Positions 31,697 to 43,312 of a stretch of 64,000 bases of DNA are shown here, piece after piece (the stretch's first letter is position 1; every line of letters starts with the position of its first letter). The translations under genes were made by a program, and so were the position numbers. The notes under the pieces are model-generated. The model saw nothing but the letters and a program-made list of their open reading frames with translations. It made no database searches and was not told the origin of the DNA. This stretch comes from Trichosporon coremiiforme. Lineage: Eukaryota > Basidiomycota > Tremellomycetes > Trichosporonales > Trichosporonaceae. Where the stretch lies: contig BCJJ01000001.1 of the NCBI GenBank assembly GCA_039545355.1, positions 214,427-278,426 on the forward strand, written 5' to 3'.

Positions 31697-34034
31697 CCGA
31701 TGCATGTTCGTCCTATCCTCTGCCGCGGCCGTTCACGTCGAGCACCAAAGAATTCAGACGTGAGGAACACCGAAAAGCACAAGTCCAGGCACTGATTGAC
31801 GCGACGCGTGCCCCCGCCGGGCCCTCTGGACCGCTCAGTAGCTCGTAGGTAAGCGGGGCGTGAAACACCGGGCCGCCTGGTCTTCTCCTGGTCCTGTCCT
31901 GGGTCGATTCAGAGGCAGAGACCATCCGGCTTGTCTGATTCCCACCATCATCCCGCAGAGCAAGGGGGAAAGCGAACTGGACGCTGTTCGAGACGTGAGA
32001 GGTTGTCCGGGAAGATTTGTTTACGTCCTTACGCGAGCGTAAACATTCTCACGCCAGTCACCAGGGAACGCCGACTTGGCCGCTCGCGTCCTCACCACAG
32101 GCTGTGTTGTTCAGTGAGACAATTCACAACCAGCTGTGCAAAGGAATGGCGCAGTGCGTGCGCGCAAGGAGATAAAGGTTAGGGAGGACGTGGCCGTCGT
32201 CGAGACATCAGGTCACTGAACCAGAACTGGGTCAGGACTCAATTGAAAACTCAAAAATCAGCCGCGTCACGATGCAAACTGCGCGCCATTCACATTCCGC
32301 ACTCTGACACGTCTGGCACAGGACCACACGAGACGAGACGAGATGCCAATAGGGGAGTGCAAGGTGCGTCCCGCAATCGCAACATGCGCAACACGCGACG
32401 CATTCTCCTTGCGCATCGCAGGTTTTATAACGCTTTTAGATGCTGACCAGAGCCGCGGGCAACAGTACGGTTGCGCATGTGTGGGAGTACGCATGCGCCG
32501 TCCAGGAAACGGACACTCGTCATGCATGCCTTTGAGCTTGTTTGGTTCGTCATCACTTGGTCTCGAAGCGTCTCGACACATCATTGCTGCCGATCTGCAA
32601 ACCAGGATACCACAAGCCTTTCTGACCAACAACACTGACTAATCAGCAGCGCTGACAGCTGTCTCTCCCAGATGTTGCTGGTGGTTGCACCACATGCTAC
32701 AGCGATCCCGATCACAGGTCACGCTGTCACTCATATACGGGCACCAGTGAACGCCTCAAATTCTCATGCACCACGACTCGCCCATGAGCGCTGCCATCCC
32801 CGCCGCCTCCGACTTCTCCACAAAGTCGTCGCGCGGGATACACAGCAGCGCACGCGTGGTCGGAAGAGAGCCATGGAGCTGAGGGTTAAGTGGGGGGCCG
32901 CTGTCCGTCAATGGCGAACTGAAACCGAGATGTATTTGCATCCTGACAGCCCGCGACAGCGGTACTCATTCGCCATCCCAGACATGAGTACGTGATAGAG
33001 ATCCAAGAAGCACTTCTTCACGGTTGCATGGTCGCAGTCATGTTCTCCAGAGTAGACCGTTTCCTCTTCGAGCGAGCGGTCATCGTCTCCGCGCTCCCCC
33101 GCTCGTTCTCTGAAGCGAGCTTGTATTTTGAATCGCCGTCGACGAGATACAGACTGACATTGACAAGGGGGAGGATGGCATCGGCACTCTGTCCGGCACA
33201 AGTACGGCACTACACGGCAAGGGGCTGCCGGCATCTCTCGACTGGTGGGAGCAGAGTTGATAAGCGGGGAGGCACAGGCACGCCCCCCACGGCCCGTCAG
33301 TTCATGGCTCGTCGTTTGGCGGGATTTGCGTTGATCACCCGTTTTGCAGATCCTCCCAACCACACTGCTCCGAGGTCAGCGTGTGGGCGTCGGCAGCCTT
33401 CCCGCTCCGCACGCCGGCGACCTCCATTACAAGCGTTTGCGCGAGGGACCGCGAGGCAAGGAGGCATGTTGGGGCTTCGATTGTGGCATGGGAGGTTAGC
33501 GGCGCCGGCCCAGAAGTGAAACCCGTCACACGGGCACTAGTGCCGTGTCTTGCCCTCATGCCGCCTGCCCGTCGCCGGTGGCCGGTCGCCGTGCTGCCAC
33601 TGTGCCCGCCCCCGCGCTCCATTGACTGGTGGATATACGACGGCGCCCTCGCCGCTGTCGCGCCTGCAGCACCCGGGCGTCGACATCGAGCGACCTGCTG
33701 CGAGCCTCGGGACCTCGCTGCCTCGGCTGATGCCAACTCGCACGCTCACTCGTTATCTCACACTCGCGCTCGGCTGACTCGGAGACTGACGCTATATTTG
33801 CTTTTCTACGGATGCCCGCGGGCGAGGCTGAGCCACCTGGGGCAGCTGGGGCTACGGCCGTGATTATCTCGGCCTAGCGGCTTCTCACACGACAACGACG
33901 ACCCAGCGGCAGAGCTAACGGCGACGTCCGAGGGCTCCCGCTCTCTTGCCTCCAGACGCAGCGGGGAGCCCAGTTGAGTTCGAAATAGCAACAGTCCCGC
34001 ATCATGCTCCCGAGTGCGCTGTGCGTTTGTTGGA

Positions 34035-34042
34035 TATATAAG
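34035..34042 (+). promoter_or_regulatory. TATA box of the MFS transporter
   Basis: TATATAAG lies 76-83 bp upstream of the transporter ATG, followed by a C/T-rich leader. Such a clear TATA box is unusual among the housekeeping genes here and fits an inducible transporter. Confidence 0.55.
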
Positions 34043-34117
34043 GATGCACTTCACGACCATGCTCACCTCCCACTGTCCTCTCCCCTTTCCTTTCCTCGAT
34101 ATCAGTAGGCAGTAGCA

Positions 34118-35940
34118 ATGGCCGGAGGTGTCAAGAAACCTGTCAACGTCTTCCGCCTCGGCAAGCTGGGCGAGCCCAAGGGCGTCTTCAACTCGCGCCT
34201 GTGGTTTGCCGTGCTCTCGTTCGGCCTCCTGGGCGCCGCGCGCGGTATCGACGAGGGCCTGATCTCGGGCTCATTCGAGTCGGCCGCGTTCAAGCAGCTC
34301 ATCAACTTCGATCAATACTCCAAATTCGAGCAGGCCAACATCAAGGGCAACGTCTCGTCCATGGTCCTCCTCGGTTCGGTCCCCGGCTCCCTCTTGTGAG
34401 TTTTCGCCACGCCACACAGTCGTCCCCGCATTCCCCACAACCGCTCCTACCTTATCTGCTCTGTCCCGCACAGCCAACACAGCTGACAAGTCTAGCGCCT
34501 TTCTCATCTGTGACCGCATCGGTCGTCTCTGGGCCACGCGCCAGCTGTGCATGTGGTGGGCCCTTGGCATTGCGATCTTCATGGGCTGCCGCGGCAGTCT
34601 CTCCGCAGTCTACGCTGGCCGCTTCATCGCTGGCTTCGGTATTGGTCAGACGCCTGTCGTCGGTCCCATCTATCTTGCCGAGATCTCTCCCTCCAGCGTC
34701 CGCGGTCTCTGCACGTGTATCTTCACAGGCATGGTGTACTTGGGCGTGAACCTGGCGTACTGGTCGAATTTTGGCGCGAGCAAGACCTGGACAGTCGAGC
34801 CGCAGCGCTGGCTCGTCCCCACCTCTCTGCACCTCATGTTCGCGACACTAATCTTCCTCCTCTCCTGGTTCCAGGTCGAGTCGCCCCCATACCTCATCAA
34901 GCGCGGCAAGACCGAGAAGGCGACCAAGATCATGTGCCGCCTGCGCCAGCTCAGTGCCGAGCACCCGTACATCCGTGAGGAGATCGCGCGCATCCAGGCC
35001 GCGCACGACTACGAAGTCGAGGCGACGCGCGGCATGAGCCTCTGGCAAGCGATCAAGGCGAGCCTCACGGACAAGTCGACGCTGTTCCGTCTGTACCTCG
35101 TTACCTCGTGCCAGTTCCTGTCCCAGTGGTCCGGCACGGGCTCGATCACCATCTACGCGCCCGACTTCTTCGATCTCCTCGGCATCAAGGGACAGGAGCA
35201 GGGGTTGCTCGTCTCCGCTGTCTTCGGATGCGTCAAGCTCGGCGCCGCGCTCATCTGTGCGCTCTTCCTCGTAGACTTCATCGGAAGGAAGCGCTCGCTG
35301 CTCCTCGGCATCACCCTCCAGAGCATCGCCATGACGTACATCGCCGCCTTCCTGACCCACGTGCCCAAGATGGGCGTTGACGAGAGTTACATTCTCCCCG
35401 AATCGCTCAAGGGCGTAAGTGAGGGAGCTGTAGCGATGATCTACCTGTCCGGCTTCGGCTGGGCTCTCGGCTGGAACAGCATGTGAGCATGACGTTAGAA
35501 GTATAGGACAGCGCTGACCAGCCAGGCAATACCTGCTCTCCGCCGAGCTGTTCCCGCTCCGCATCCGTGCGGTTGGCACGTCATGGGCAATGGCTCTGCA
35601 CTTCGCGAACCAGTACGGCAACGCGCGTGCCGTTCCCAACCTCCTGCTCCCCATGAGCCACGGGGGTATCACGCCGTGCGGCACGTTCTGGTCCTTCGCC
35701 GCCGTCACAATCATCGGCGGAATCTGGGTCTGGTTCTTCGTGCCTGAGACCGCGGGCCGGTCGCTCGAGGACATGGACAAGCTCTTCGAGCTCTCCTGGT
35801 ACAAGATCGGCCGGTATGGCAACAAGGCCGCCGACGATGCCGATGCTGCTGAGGAGGACAAGGTCGACGACAAGCTCGAGAAGGAGAAGGAGAAGGTCGA
35901 GTATTACGAGCACCAGAACCAGAAGCCGACGATCGCATAG
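34118..35940 (+). CDS. MFS sugar-porter-family transporter (quinate/sugar type)
   Basis: Plasma-membrane major facilitator of the sugar porter family, 559 residues, exons 34118-34395, 34496-35482 and 35526-35940. Family signatures: GIDEGLISG in helix 1, DRIGRLWATRQLC between helices 2 and 3, GRFIAGFGIGQTPVVGPIYL, ESPPYLIKRGKTEKA, QFLSQWSGTGSITIYAPDFF in helix 7, DFIGRKRSLLLG, YLLSAELFPLRIRAVGTSWA and VPETAGRSLEDMDKLF. The helix-7 segment and the missing QQ pair differ from hexose transporters and look more like quinate or plant-derived acid permeases, but the substrate cannot be decided. The C-terminus is acidic with Lys/Glu repeats. A TATA box and a long upstream region suggest inducible expression. 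Confidence 0.88.
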
Positions 35941-36193
35941 AGCCTGTGGCAGTAGTTATAGTTAGCAGAACGATGTTAGGGCACACCATGAGCTAGCTTT
36001 CCCGAAGCCCCTGTTGTCAGTGTGGGGTTGACATCCGTCGCCGAGTTGCGCGTTGCCAGTCGCCCGCCGCCAGTCGAAGCAATGTGTGCATGTGCCGGCT
36101 ATATTTTAAGCTCTCTGCTCGCCGCGGCAGAGTCTCTATGTTCTTCCAACGTGTTTTGATTCCCCTGTTCTAGACTTCTTAGCTGTAGTGGTA

Positions 36194-37256
36194 TTACACG
36201 TAGTTCTCGATGGGGAAGTACTGGTGCTTGAAGCGGGGAATGTACTCGCCCTTCTGGGGCTGCCACTTGCCCTTGGGGTTGGCAGGGGGCGGAGTAGGGG
36301 GGAGGCCAGCGGCCTTACCGGTGTTGATGCCGGCGGCGGCGAAGGCGTTCTGGGGAATGGCGGCGATCGCGGCAGTGAGATCCGGCGTGTTCGACTCGGT
36401 GAGCTCGGTCGACGTCGTGCCGGAGGGGAGGGCAGCCTGCGCCGGTCCGGCGATCAGGAGTGCGGAGAGCTCGGCCTGGGTGACGACAGAGGTCTGGGGG
36501 TACGCCCGACGGGTGTCGCGCTTGTAGTACTGAGGCGTTAGTTTGGGAAACGGATCTTGCGCCAGCTTGTGGTGCGGGAAGACAGCAACGATCGGAGTCG
36601 GAAGATGAGGGTTTGACGTGATGCAACCTCGTAGCAGGTCAACGCGAAACAGCAATGCTGACTCCCAGCGTCGGCGCGACTGAAGCGGCAGCACAGCTCC
36701 ACTCGGTGAAGCTTGGCGCAGGGAACATCCGGCAGTGATGTCTGCTCCACATGGATCCGCAACTCCATCTCCACTCGTGTCCGACAGTCTTCCCGCGTTC
36801 GGCGAAACATACAGGGTTGAAGGCGACGTCCGAGGCCTTGGTGGCAGGGGTAGCGTAGAGCTCAGGGCGCGAGGCGGGAGGAGGGTAGCGGTTCTTGAGG
36901 GGAAGGGGGAGACCAGACGAGATCTCGGGGTTGACGACAACGGCGTCGTCTATCGGAGGGTCAGCAACACATCTCGGTTTCTGCGCGCGGTCGGCGCGGC
37001 GCGATCGACGTACGGAACTTCTTCCAGAATCCCTGCACGTCAGCTATACGTTTTCAACATCGAAGCTGGCGCATCTCGGGTCCGGCTCGGGGCAGAGGTG
37101 CCGCGTGAGCCTGAGAACATGCCCAGCGGAGAAACAACTTACCTCGGGCTCGAGGTGGTACAGCGACTGGTCGGCGGACATGGGCGCGGTCTTGCCGGAG
37201 GCGGCGGCGGACTGGCCGGCCTTGGCGGCGTTGCGGAGGACGGCGGCGGCGCGCAT
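36194..37256 (-). CDS. Mitochondrial complex I 21-kDa accessory subunit
   Basis: Accessory subunit of NADH:ubiquinone oxidoreductase in fungi (the 21-kDa subunit family). Four exons, 37256-37143, 37032-37014 (19 nt), 36949-36813 and 36529-36194, give 201 residues, about 21 kDa. Exon junctions restore the conserved core: SLYHLEPE/GFWKKF, then DAVVVNPEISSGLPLPLKNR, YPPPASRPELYATPATKASD, VAFNP/YYKRDTRRAYPQTS, VVTQAELSALLI. The N-terminus (MRAAAVLRNAAKAGQSAAAS) is basic and Ala-rich, fitting mitochondrial import. The last intron is long (283 nt) for this genome. It is divergent from the membrane protein at 37571 with 314 bp between the starts. Confidence 0.9.
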
Positions 37257-37570
37257 GGTGCTGGTGTGCTAGCTGTCGAGAACGGCGAGCTCGCTATTGT
37301 TGCCTGCGTTGAGCCGTCGAGCGCCGCGAGCAGGCAGGCGCTCAGCGAATCCACACGCGGGGGTTCCTCAGCGGAGTCACGGCGTTAGACGCTGTGGCTC
37401 TCTTTGCACGTGCTTTTCACGCATAACTCTCGTGCGTCTGCTTCCGTGTCGGCCTCGGCCTCCACCTCTCGTCAGCCAAGCACTGCCTGGAATGCATGAC
37501 GCAGATGCACTGGAAACGATCGACATTCGCGAGCTTCCTTTGGCAGCACTCACAACAACAAGCGACAAAA
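37257..37570. other. Divergent promoter region, complex I subunit and membrane protein
   Basis: A 314-bp interval between two divergent starts. No strong TATA box or known element is seen. An in-frame ATG at 37496 could extend the plus-strand gene by 25 residues. Confidence 0.5.
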
Positions 37571-38834
37571 ATGGCCTCCCCGCAGTTCCGCAGGAACGCG
37601 ACGGCCGCCGCGCTGCTCTTCCTCGCCGCCTGGGGTGTGTACGCGACCTATGGTCTCGGCGCCCAGAATGGGCTGTTCGACACGATCCACGCGAGCCTCG
37701 ACGTCGAGAACCCGTACGTGCCCGGCGGTGTCTCGCCGCTGCGCACGCGCTACGTTGCGTCTCCGGTCATTGACAAGCACATCTCCGTTCTCATCTCCTT
37801 CTTCAGCTACGCCATTGACACTCCCCACACGAAGGATGTGGATGTGACGAGCCTGTTCGTCATGGGCCACTTCTGCGCTGGTTGGACGCTCATCCGCTTT
37901 GAGGGATGGCGCCTCGGCAACAAGCAGAAGCTGATCGCATGGTAGGTGTGTTCTCAAGCTCTGATTGGAGAGCAGTAGCTGTATTAAGGGCCTTGTAGCT
38001 AATGTCAGGACGACCGCGATCGGCCTGTTCATGCAAATGACCACGCCGTGGGCGATTACGATCCCGCTCTACTTGCTGGTGCAGTTGTACACTTCTCCAA
38101 TCTCGAACCCGGAGGTCGGACCTTCCTTCGTCACCGTGGCGGCTGACCCGGTGGACCTGCTGCTCCTTCCTTTCTGCAGCATCATTGCTTTTGTCGTGCC
38201 CGCGATCATGATGTGGTACCCGGGACTGCCAGCGCACTCGCACTACGGCTGGGACTTCACGTGGCAGATCTTCCCTGTGCGGGAGTACGCGATCGCGATG
38301 GTGTGCAAGTTCATCCTGAAGCGCGTGCTGAAGACTCAAGCGGGCGGGCAGCACTACCTGAAGAATTCGCGCAAGGCGTACGACTACGCGCTCTTCCTCG
38401 CCACATCCACTCAGCTCATCGCTTTCGCCGCGTGCGCGCTGCCGGGCAAGGCTGTGCCAGAGGCGATTCGGCCGTGGGTCGCGGACAGCACGTTTGCGCG
38501 GGTGTTCTCGCCCGCGTGGCCGTGGAACTCGCCCAGCGTCGGCCCCTCGGCCCTCATCAACGGTAATGGGCTTGCGGACCTGTCGAGGCTGTTCCTGCAG
38601 TGGGACATGCTGACTGGAAACACGGCACTCATGATCTGGGCGCTGCACCAGCACCGCCGTGCCGTGCCCAACGCCAGCCTCGCGAGCAGGCTCAAGATCC
38701 TCGGGACGTGGATTCCCCTCGGCGGGCCCGCGGCGGTCGCGGCGGCGCTGCTGAGAGACAGAGACGACCGGCTCGCGCTGCGCACGGCGCAGAGGCATGC
38801 CGGCGAGGCGGTCAAAGAGACGAAGGCGCAGTAA
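37571..38834 (+). CDS. Polytopic membrane protein of unknown function
   Basis: A 398-residue protein in two exons (37571-37941, 38009-38834; junction LIAW/TTAIGLF). About seven or eight hydrophobic segments can be read: residues about 10-30, AGWTLIRFEG region, TTAIGLFMQMTTPWAITIPL, VDLLLLPFCSIIAFVVPAIM, LIAFAACALPG, LFLQWDMLTGNTALMIWAL and LGTWIPLGGPAAVAAAL. A conserved-looking luminal loop holds ENPYVPGGVSPLRTRYV. The layout resembles fungal integral membrane proteins found beside terpenoid biosynthesis genes, but no such genes are present here and I am not confident of the family. The start at 37571 has a good context (AAAAATGG); an upstream in-frame ATG at 37496 is the alternative. Confidence 0.75.
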
Positions 38835-41800
38835 ACCGACGGCCCCGGGCCGCAGGCCGCTACGTGTACGGTGTACGATGTGCACGATGTATCTGGTTCG
38901 GAAGGCGAGACCACCCAGCGCTCGCGGCGTTCAAGTACTGCAAGGCTTAAGACGGAGCAGAGACTGCAAGCGAGCATGCACTATATGAGGGCAGCGGGCA
39001 GGAGAGGTCGCAAGTGAGCGCACCAGAAATTCAGAATGTACGAGAGAAGGCGCAGCGTGACATCTTGGTGTGCCTAAAGGCCCTTCACCATTGTCTTCCT
39101 ATTTCTGCCATATCTGCAAGCTATGGTGAGATTAAGCGGCCACCTTACTATGCCTTCATTTCGGCTGTCGACATGCCGTGGCCAGTCAGCGTGCAATGTC
39201 CGGAGTGACATTACGTTGCCTGGAACGATTCATGCTCTGTCGGAGTCCTGTCAGTGTCTCACATCCCTCAGATCGGAAGTGCGAGTTGCTGCTGCGGCGG
39301 CGGGGTCCGCAAATGCTACAAAACGCTGAGAGGAGGGAATGGGGGCGAAGAGCGGCGCAGGACTATCGCTCGCTCGGATACACGCTCGGAGGCTCGGAGG
39401 ACGGGTGCGAGACTGTGAATTGAAGATGTCTGAAAATGACCCAACGTGGTGGTTCCAGGAACGAGACCAGGCACACAGGACAGGAAGGACAGCCGAGGCT
39501 GTGCTGGTGTGCCTTATGCCTTGCGCGTTTCCCGATGCCGCATGCCGGCGCGTTCGGTATGTTCGGTACGCCGGTATCGGGTACGCCGGGTGTCTCACCG
39601 CTCACACCACCCTACCTCCGAGCGACCCCCCGTACCGGTTCCCGTCACCAGCTCCTCTTCTGTTCGTGGCGATCAGAAGTGGCACAAGATGAGGGGAGAG
39701 AGAGGGAGAGAAGGAGGAAGCCCCGGCAGCCTCGGCAGCCCCGGCGCCGCACCCACTGAACCCCACCTCGCCGACGCCGTGGAGCGCGCGTCGTCATAGA
39801 GTGATCGATTCCTGTGGCGTTCCCATATAGACGCGGGCAAGTCTGTTTCCTGTCACCTCAGTCGTCGACGGACTCGACACCGCTGCGACGTCGCGTCGTT
39901 GCGTCTAGTGCGCTCCGAGGAGGAGAACGGAGCTGTAAACGGGATCCGGGCCAGGAAAGTTTACACTTTCCCTCGTCGTTCCTCTTGTCCCACCGGAGTG
40001 GCCCACAGTGGGCCAACAGTATGCGCAGACGTAGACGGAACTGTGGAGCGTGCGGAGATGCTGTGGAGAGAAGGAACATGTGCCTCCTCGCGACCTTGGA
40101 ATGGCACGATGTCGTTCGGAACTGGTCTAACGAACCTTACTGCTGCTGGAATTGGACCTGGTGTCCTCCCTCGGCCGCATTGATGTGTCCAGCGCGGAGG
40201 AGAGGGAACGTGAGGTCCGATGAATGACGGAGAGCAGCCCGCAGACACCCGCTGGAATCTTATCTGCAGCCAGGTGGCGTTCGCGGGGAGGCCGGACCCA
40301 CTCTGCGTGCTACCCACCCGAATCAAACCTTGAGACGCTTGCCAAGCATACAGACAGGCTTACGAGTATGAGTGTAGAGCTTACGCCGCCGGATGCTTAC
40401 GCAAGAGCGCACAGGAGTACGCACGGGGTTATCACTGCTTACGCCAGCGACCAGCGTCGCCAGCGTCGGTTCTGGGGTACGCTTGCATGAGGCGGAAGGC
40501 GGGACGAGTTTCTGGGCGAGAAGTGACGAGAGCACCACTATCCCGTTGACCCAATGTAAGCCTGCTTCGGAGGGAGAGGTTCGGGTCGTGGTCGGATCGG
40601 GTTTACCTTCGCATCCGCGCTCAAGTGGCGACAGGGGCCCATGACAAATTGCAGAATTGCTCATATTGCTCATGACAGACTGCGCAGTGCGCGTCGTACA
40701 GCCTCACCCAGGGATGCATTGCGAGCTTGCCAAACCCACGAATCGGGTACGCGAGGGCACGCGATGGTTCCTCGCCGACTGAATGGGGATAGAGTTGGGA
40801 CAGAGTTGCTGGAGCCCACTGTTGTTGTTCGCTTCGCCGTCTGACTGGCTCACGACTGGCTCACAGTGACGATGAAGGACAGCGAGAGACGGTGAGGAAC
40901 CTATGGGACCACAAAGGTTCACCAAGGTTCAAGCCATGTGCTTGACCTGTGCACGGGCACCTGTGCCGGGGTGCACCGGCGTTGCACCGGCGAGCGGTGA
41001 AGGCGAGCACAAAGTTCAAGCAGTGCCTTCCGTCCGAACCCCCATGTCTGCGCGTTGGACGAGCACAAAGGCGAATGACGGCGAGGAACGCCGCGCCTGT
41101 GTGCACTCTCCTGCACGCCCATGAACAATGGGTTCCGCCGGCCGCGAAAGAAGCGACAAGCCCACAGGCCACAGGACAATGGCTGCTAAACTTTGAGGTA
41201 AAGTTTGAGTTTGATGGGCCGAGCGCATTCATTCATTGTCCTTTTTCCTTTGCGCAGCTCCGGCTGCTACTCTCATTGGTCTGCACAGCACGAGGATCAG
41301 CATGCAAGACGCGTGCGCCCTACGCGTGTCGGTCTCGAGAACTGGACGTGAACCGAACATGAGCCCCACTGCTCGTGGTCACTGGCGCGGTTGCGCGTCT
41401 GGCATGTTTGAGTTTAACGGCGCTGGCTGCGCGGCAACCGTATAGTAAGCCTAGAGTGCGCCAGTGTGTGCGCCGCATCAGTGCGGTGTCTGCAGTTAGA
41501 GAGTTGTGTGTCGGCGTTGGCTGACGGCGGCGTACGGCGTCGTTTGGCTGACGAGGCTGGATGGCTGACGGTGGCACAGCTGCCCGAGGCCGATGGACGA
41601 CTGCCGCAGCGCTGGAATCAGGCCATTGCTTCTGCAGAACCACTGGAACGTGCACCGCCGCGCGGCCGAGGACCATGTCGTGCACTGGAATCCATGACGA
41701 GTGTTCTGCCCACAAAGCCGAAGGCGCGGGAAGCTCGCGAATGCACGCAGGAACGCGCGCAGGACATCGAGTGCCGTGCGGTTCCGTTGCCCGGGAACTG

Positions 41801-43312
41801 GGACGCAGGTTCGACTCCCGCGCACGGGCTGACAGAGGAACTCGAGGAAAGTACGGGACGAGCGCCTGGTTCGGGAATAAACGAGCTTCGCAAGCTCCGC
41901 AAGCTTCTGCCGCCTGTGCCGCTTGCGCTGCTGGGCTTCTGCCTGTGTTTCACTGATGTTCTGTGAGCAACAGCACACGCACTCCCATCGCCAGGTCGGT
42001 CCCAGGTCACCCATGCCGATGCTGAGGTCAGCCTGATGCGCATATGATGCGGGCCCGTCTGCTGGAAACGAAGCACTCGGCGGGGTACAATTTGCAGTGT
42101 TCGGCGCGGTGACGCAGAGGCTGAATTCACTCCTGCTTACTCCTGCTTTTCTGAAGACGAGATCGTGCTCGGGATGCTCGGCGATCGGGCCGGGCAAGGG
42201 TGCGCCGGGCCCGACGCATCCATAGAGCGTGCAGAGAGCGAGTGCATGTCTGCTGCCAAACAGTGGCTTCGTGCCGCATTGTAGGGCTTGGACAGGAGGC
42301 AAGGGTCGCCAGGGCACAAGGGTGGCCAAGGGTGTCGTGGGTGGCCGTCCCGTTTTTCGTATTTTTCCTTGGGTTCCTGCTCTGTTGGCTCTGCTGGCTC
42401 TGCTGTGAGCTGTGGGTGAGCGGAGTGTGGGTTGGGTTGCAGTGGTGATGCTCGGGGTGCGGGTTAGGCTACACTGCCGCTGGTAAACGGCTTCGCGGTT
42501 GGGGTTACGCGCCACGCTACGCTTGCATCTCTGCTCGCGGTGATCCTGAAGACCCTCAGACCTCGGACCTTACGATCGGGAGTGCAGGATCACGCAGGAG
42601 CGCCAGGATGACCCGCGCAAACAGCACCCACAATCCACAGCACGTGTACATTAGCAACCGGGGGTAATGTCGGGTAATGTCGTTGTAATGGCGGTGCCTG
42701 TTGGTGTAATGTTCAGTAATGTCTGGTGATTACGGTTCACCGGAGACTGGGTCGCTGTCTGCTGGGCCGAGCTGGGTCGAGCTGGGTCGCTGGCTGGCTC
42801 CCTGGTCCAGGGTCGTGCGCGATTGCTGCAGCAGACTGGGTGGGTGACGGCGCCTCACCCTCTCACCTCGACCTGGAATGCTGCAGTGCTCCAGTGCTGC
42901 TGCGGTGCTCTCCTCCTTGCTTGCTCTCAAAGTGACTCAAGACCCTCCGCACCTCCGCACCTCCTACCTACTGCCGCAACCCCTCCTATCAACTTGACCT
43001 CCTATCCGGCCCTCAGACTCGCTTGTGCCGACGACCTCCTCTGCTCTGTCATCACTCATCGCTCCAACGGCGACATTCATACCCATCTCATTCATTACCC
43101 AGCGACTCGCCTTTATTCCAGCGACCCGCGACACCGACCACCTGGACCCGTGCCCCCTGCCACGCCAGGACTTCACCACTCGGTCCTTCCTCCGAGCCCA
43201 ACCAACCCCTTCCTCATCCGTCATTATCACCATATCGTAACCACAACCCCCACAAGACACCCCGTGCACAGTCGCACACTCGACTCGACTCCCCACCCCG
43301 GGTACCGCACCA
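38835..43312. other. 4.5-kb gene-poor region upstream of CDC25
   Basis: The longest gap in the window. No protein family or RNA gene is recognised. A 339-codon minus-strand frame (41496-42515) looks spurious. Repeats of TAATGTC occur at 42662-42724 and of AGCTGGGTCG at about 42768-42793. From about 42940 to 43310 the plus strand is strongly C/T-rich and is likely the promoter-proximal region and leader of the Ras exchange factor. Confidence 0.45.
42662..42724. repeat. Cluster of TAATGTC-type repeats
   Basis: Four GTAATGTN units plus a related TGTAATGG lie within 63 bases (GGTAATGTCG appears almost in tandem at the start). It is about 600 bp before the CDC25 ATG. It could be a decayed minisatellite or a cluster of factor-binding sites. 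Confidence 0.5.

Larger units (their letters stand above)
30881..34117. other. 3.2-kb gene-poor region upstream of the MFS transporter
   Basis: No gene is recognised between the divergent starts of the 887-residue gene and the transporter. A ten-base unit CATGCCTCTG is repeated about three times at 31661-31696. The final 85 bases contain the transporter's TATA box and a pyrimidine-rich leader. Stray open frames are short and unlike the neighbours in codon bias. Confidence 0.45.

Noticed and set aside
41745..41835. Possible tRNA from the sequence GGTTCGACTCC
   Set aside because: The T stem has a mismatch, there is no matching acceptor arm or A box at the right distance upstream.
41496..42515. 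339-codon minus-strand frame in the 4.5-kb gap
   Set aside because: Amino-acid content is scattered (many Cys, Arg, Pro, Thr), no domain, no codon bias like the neighbours, and no partner exons; most likely chance.
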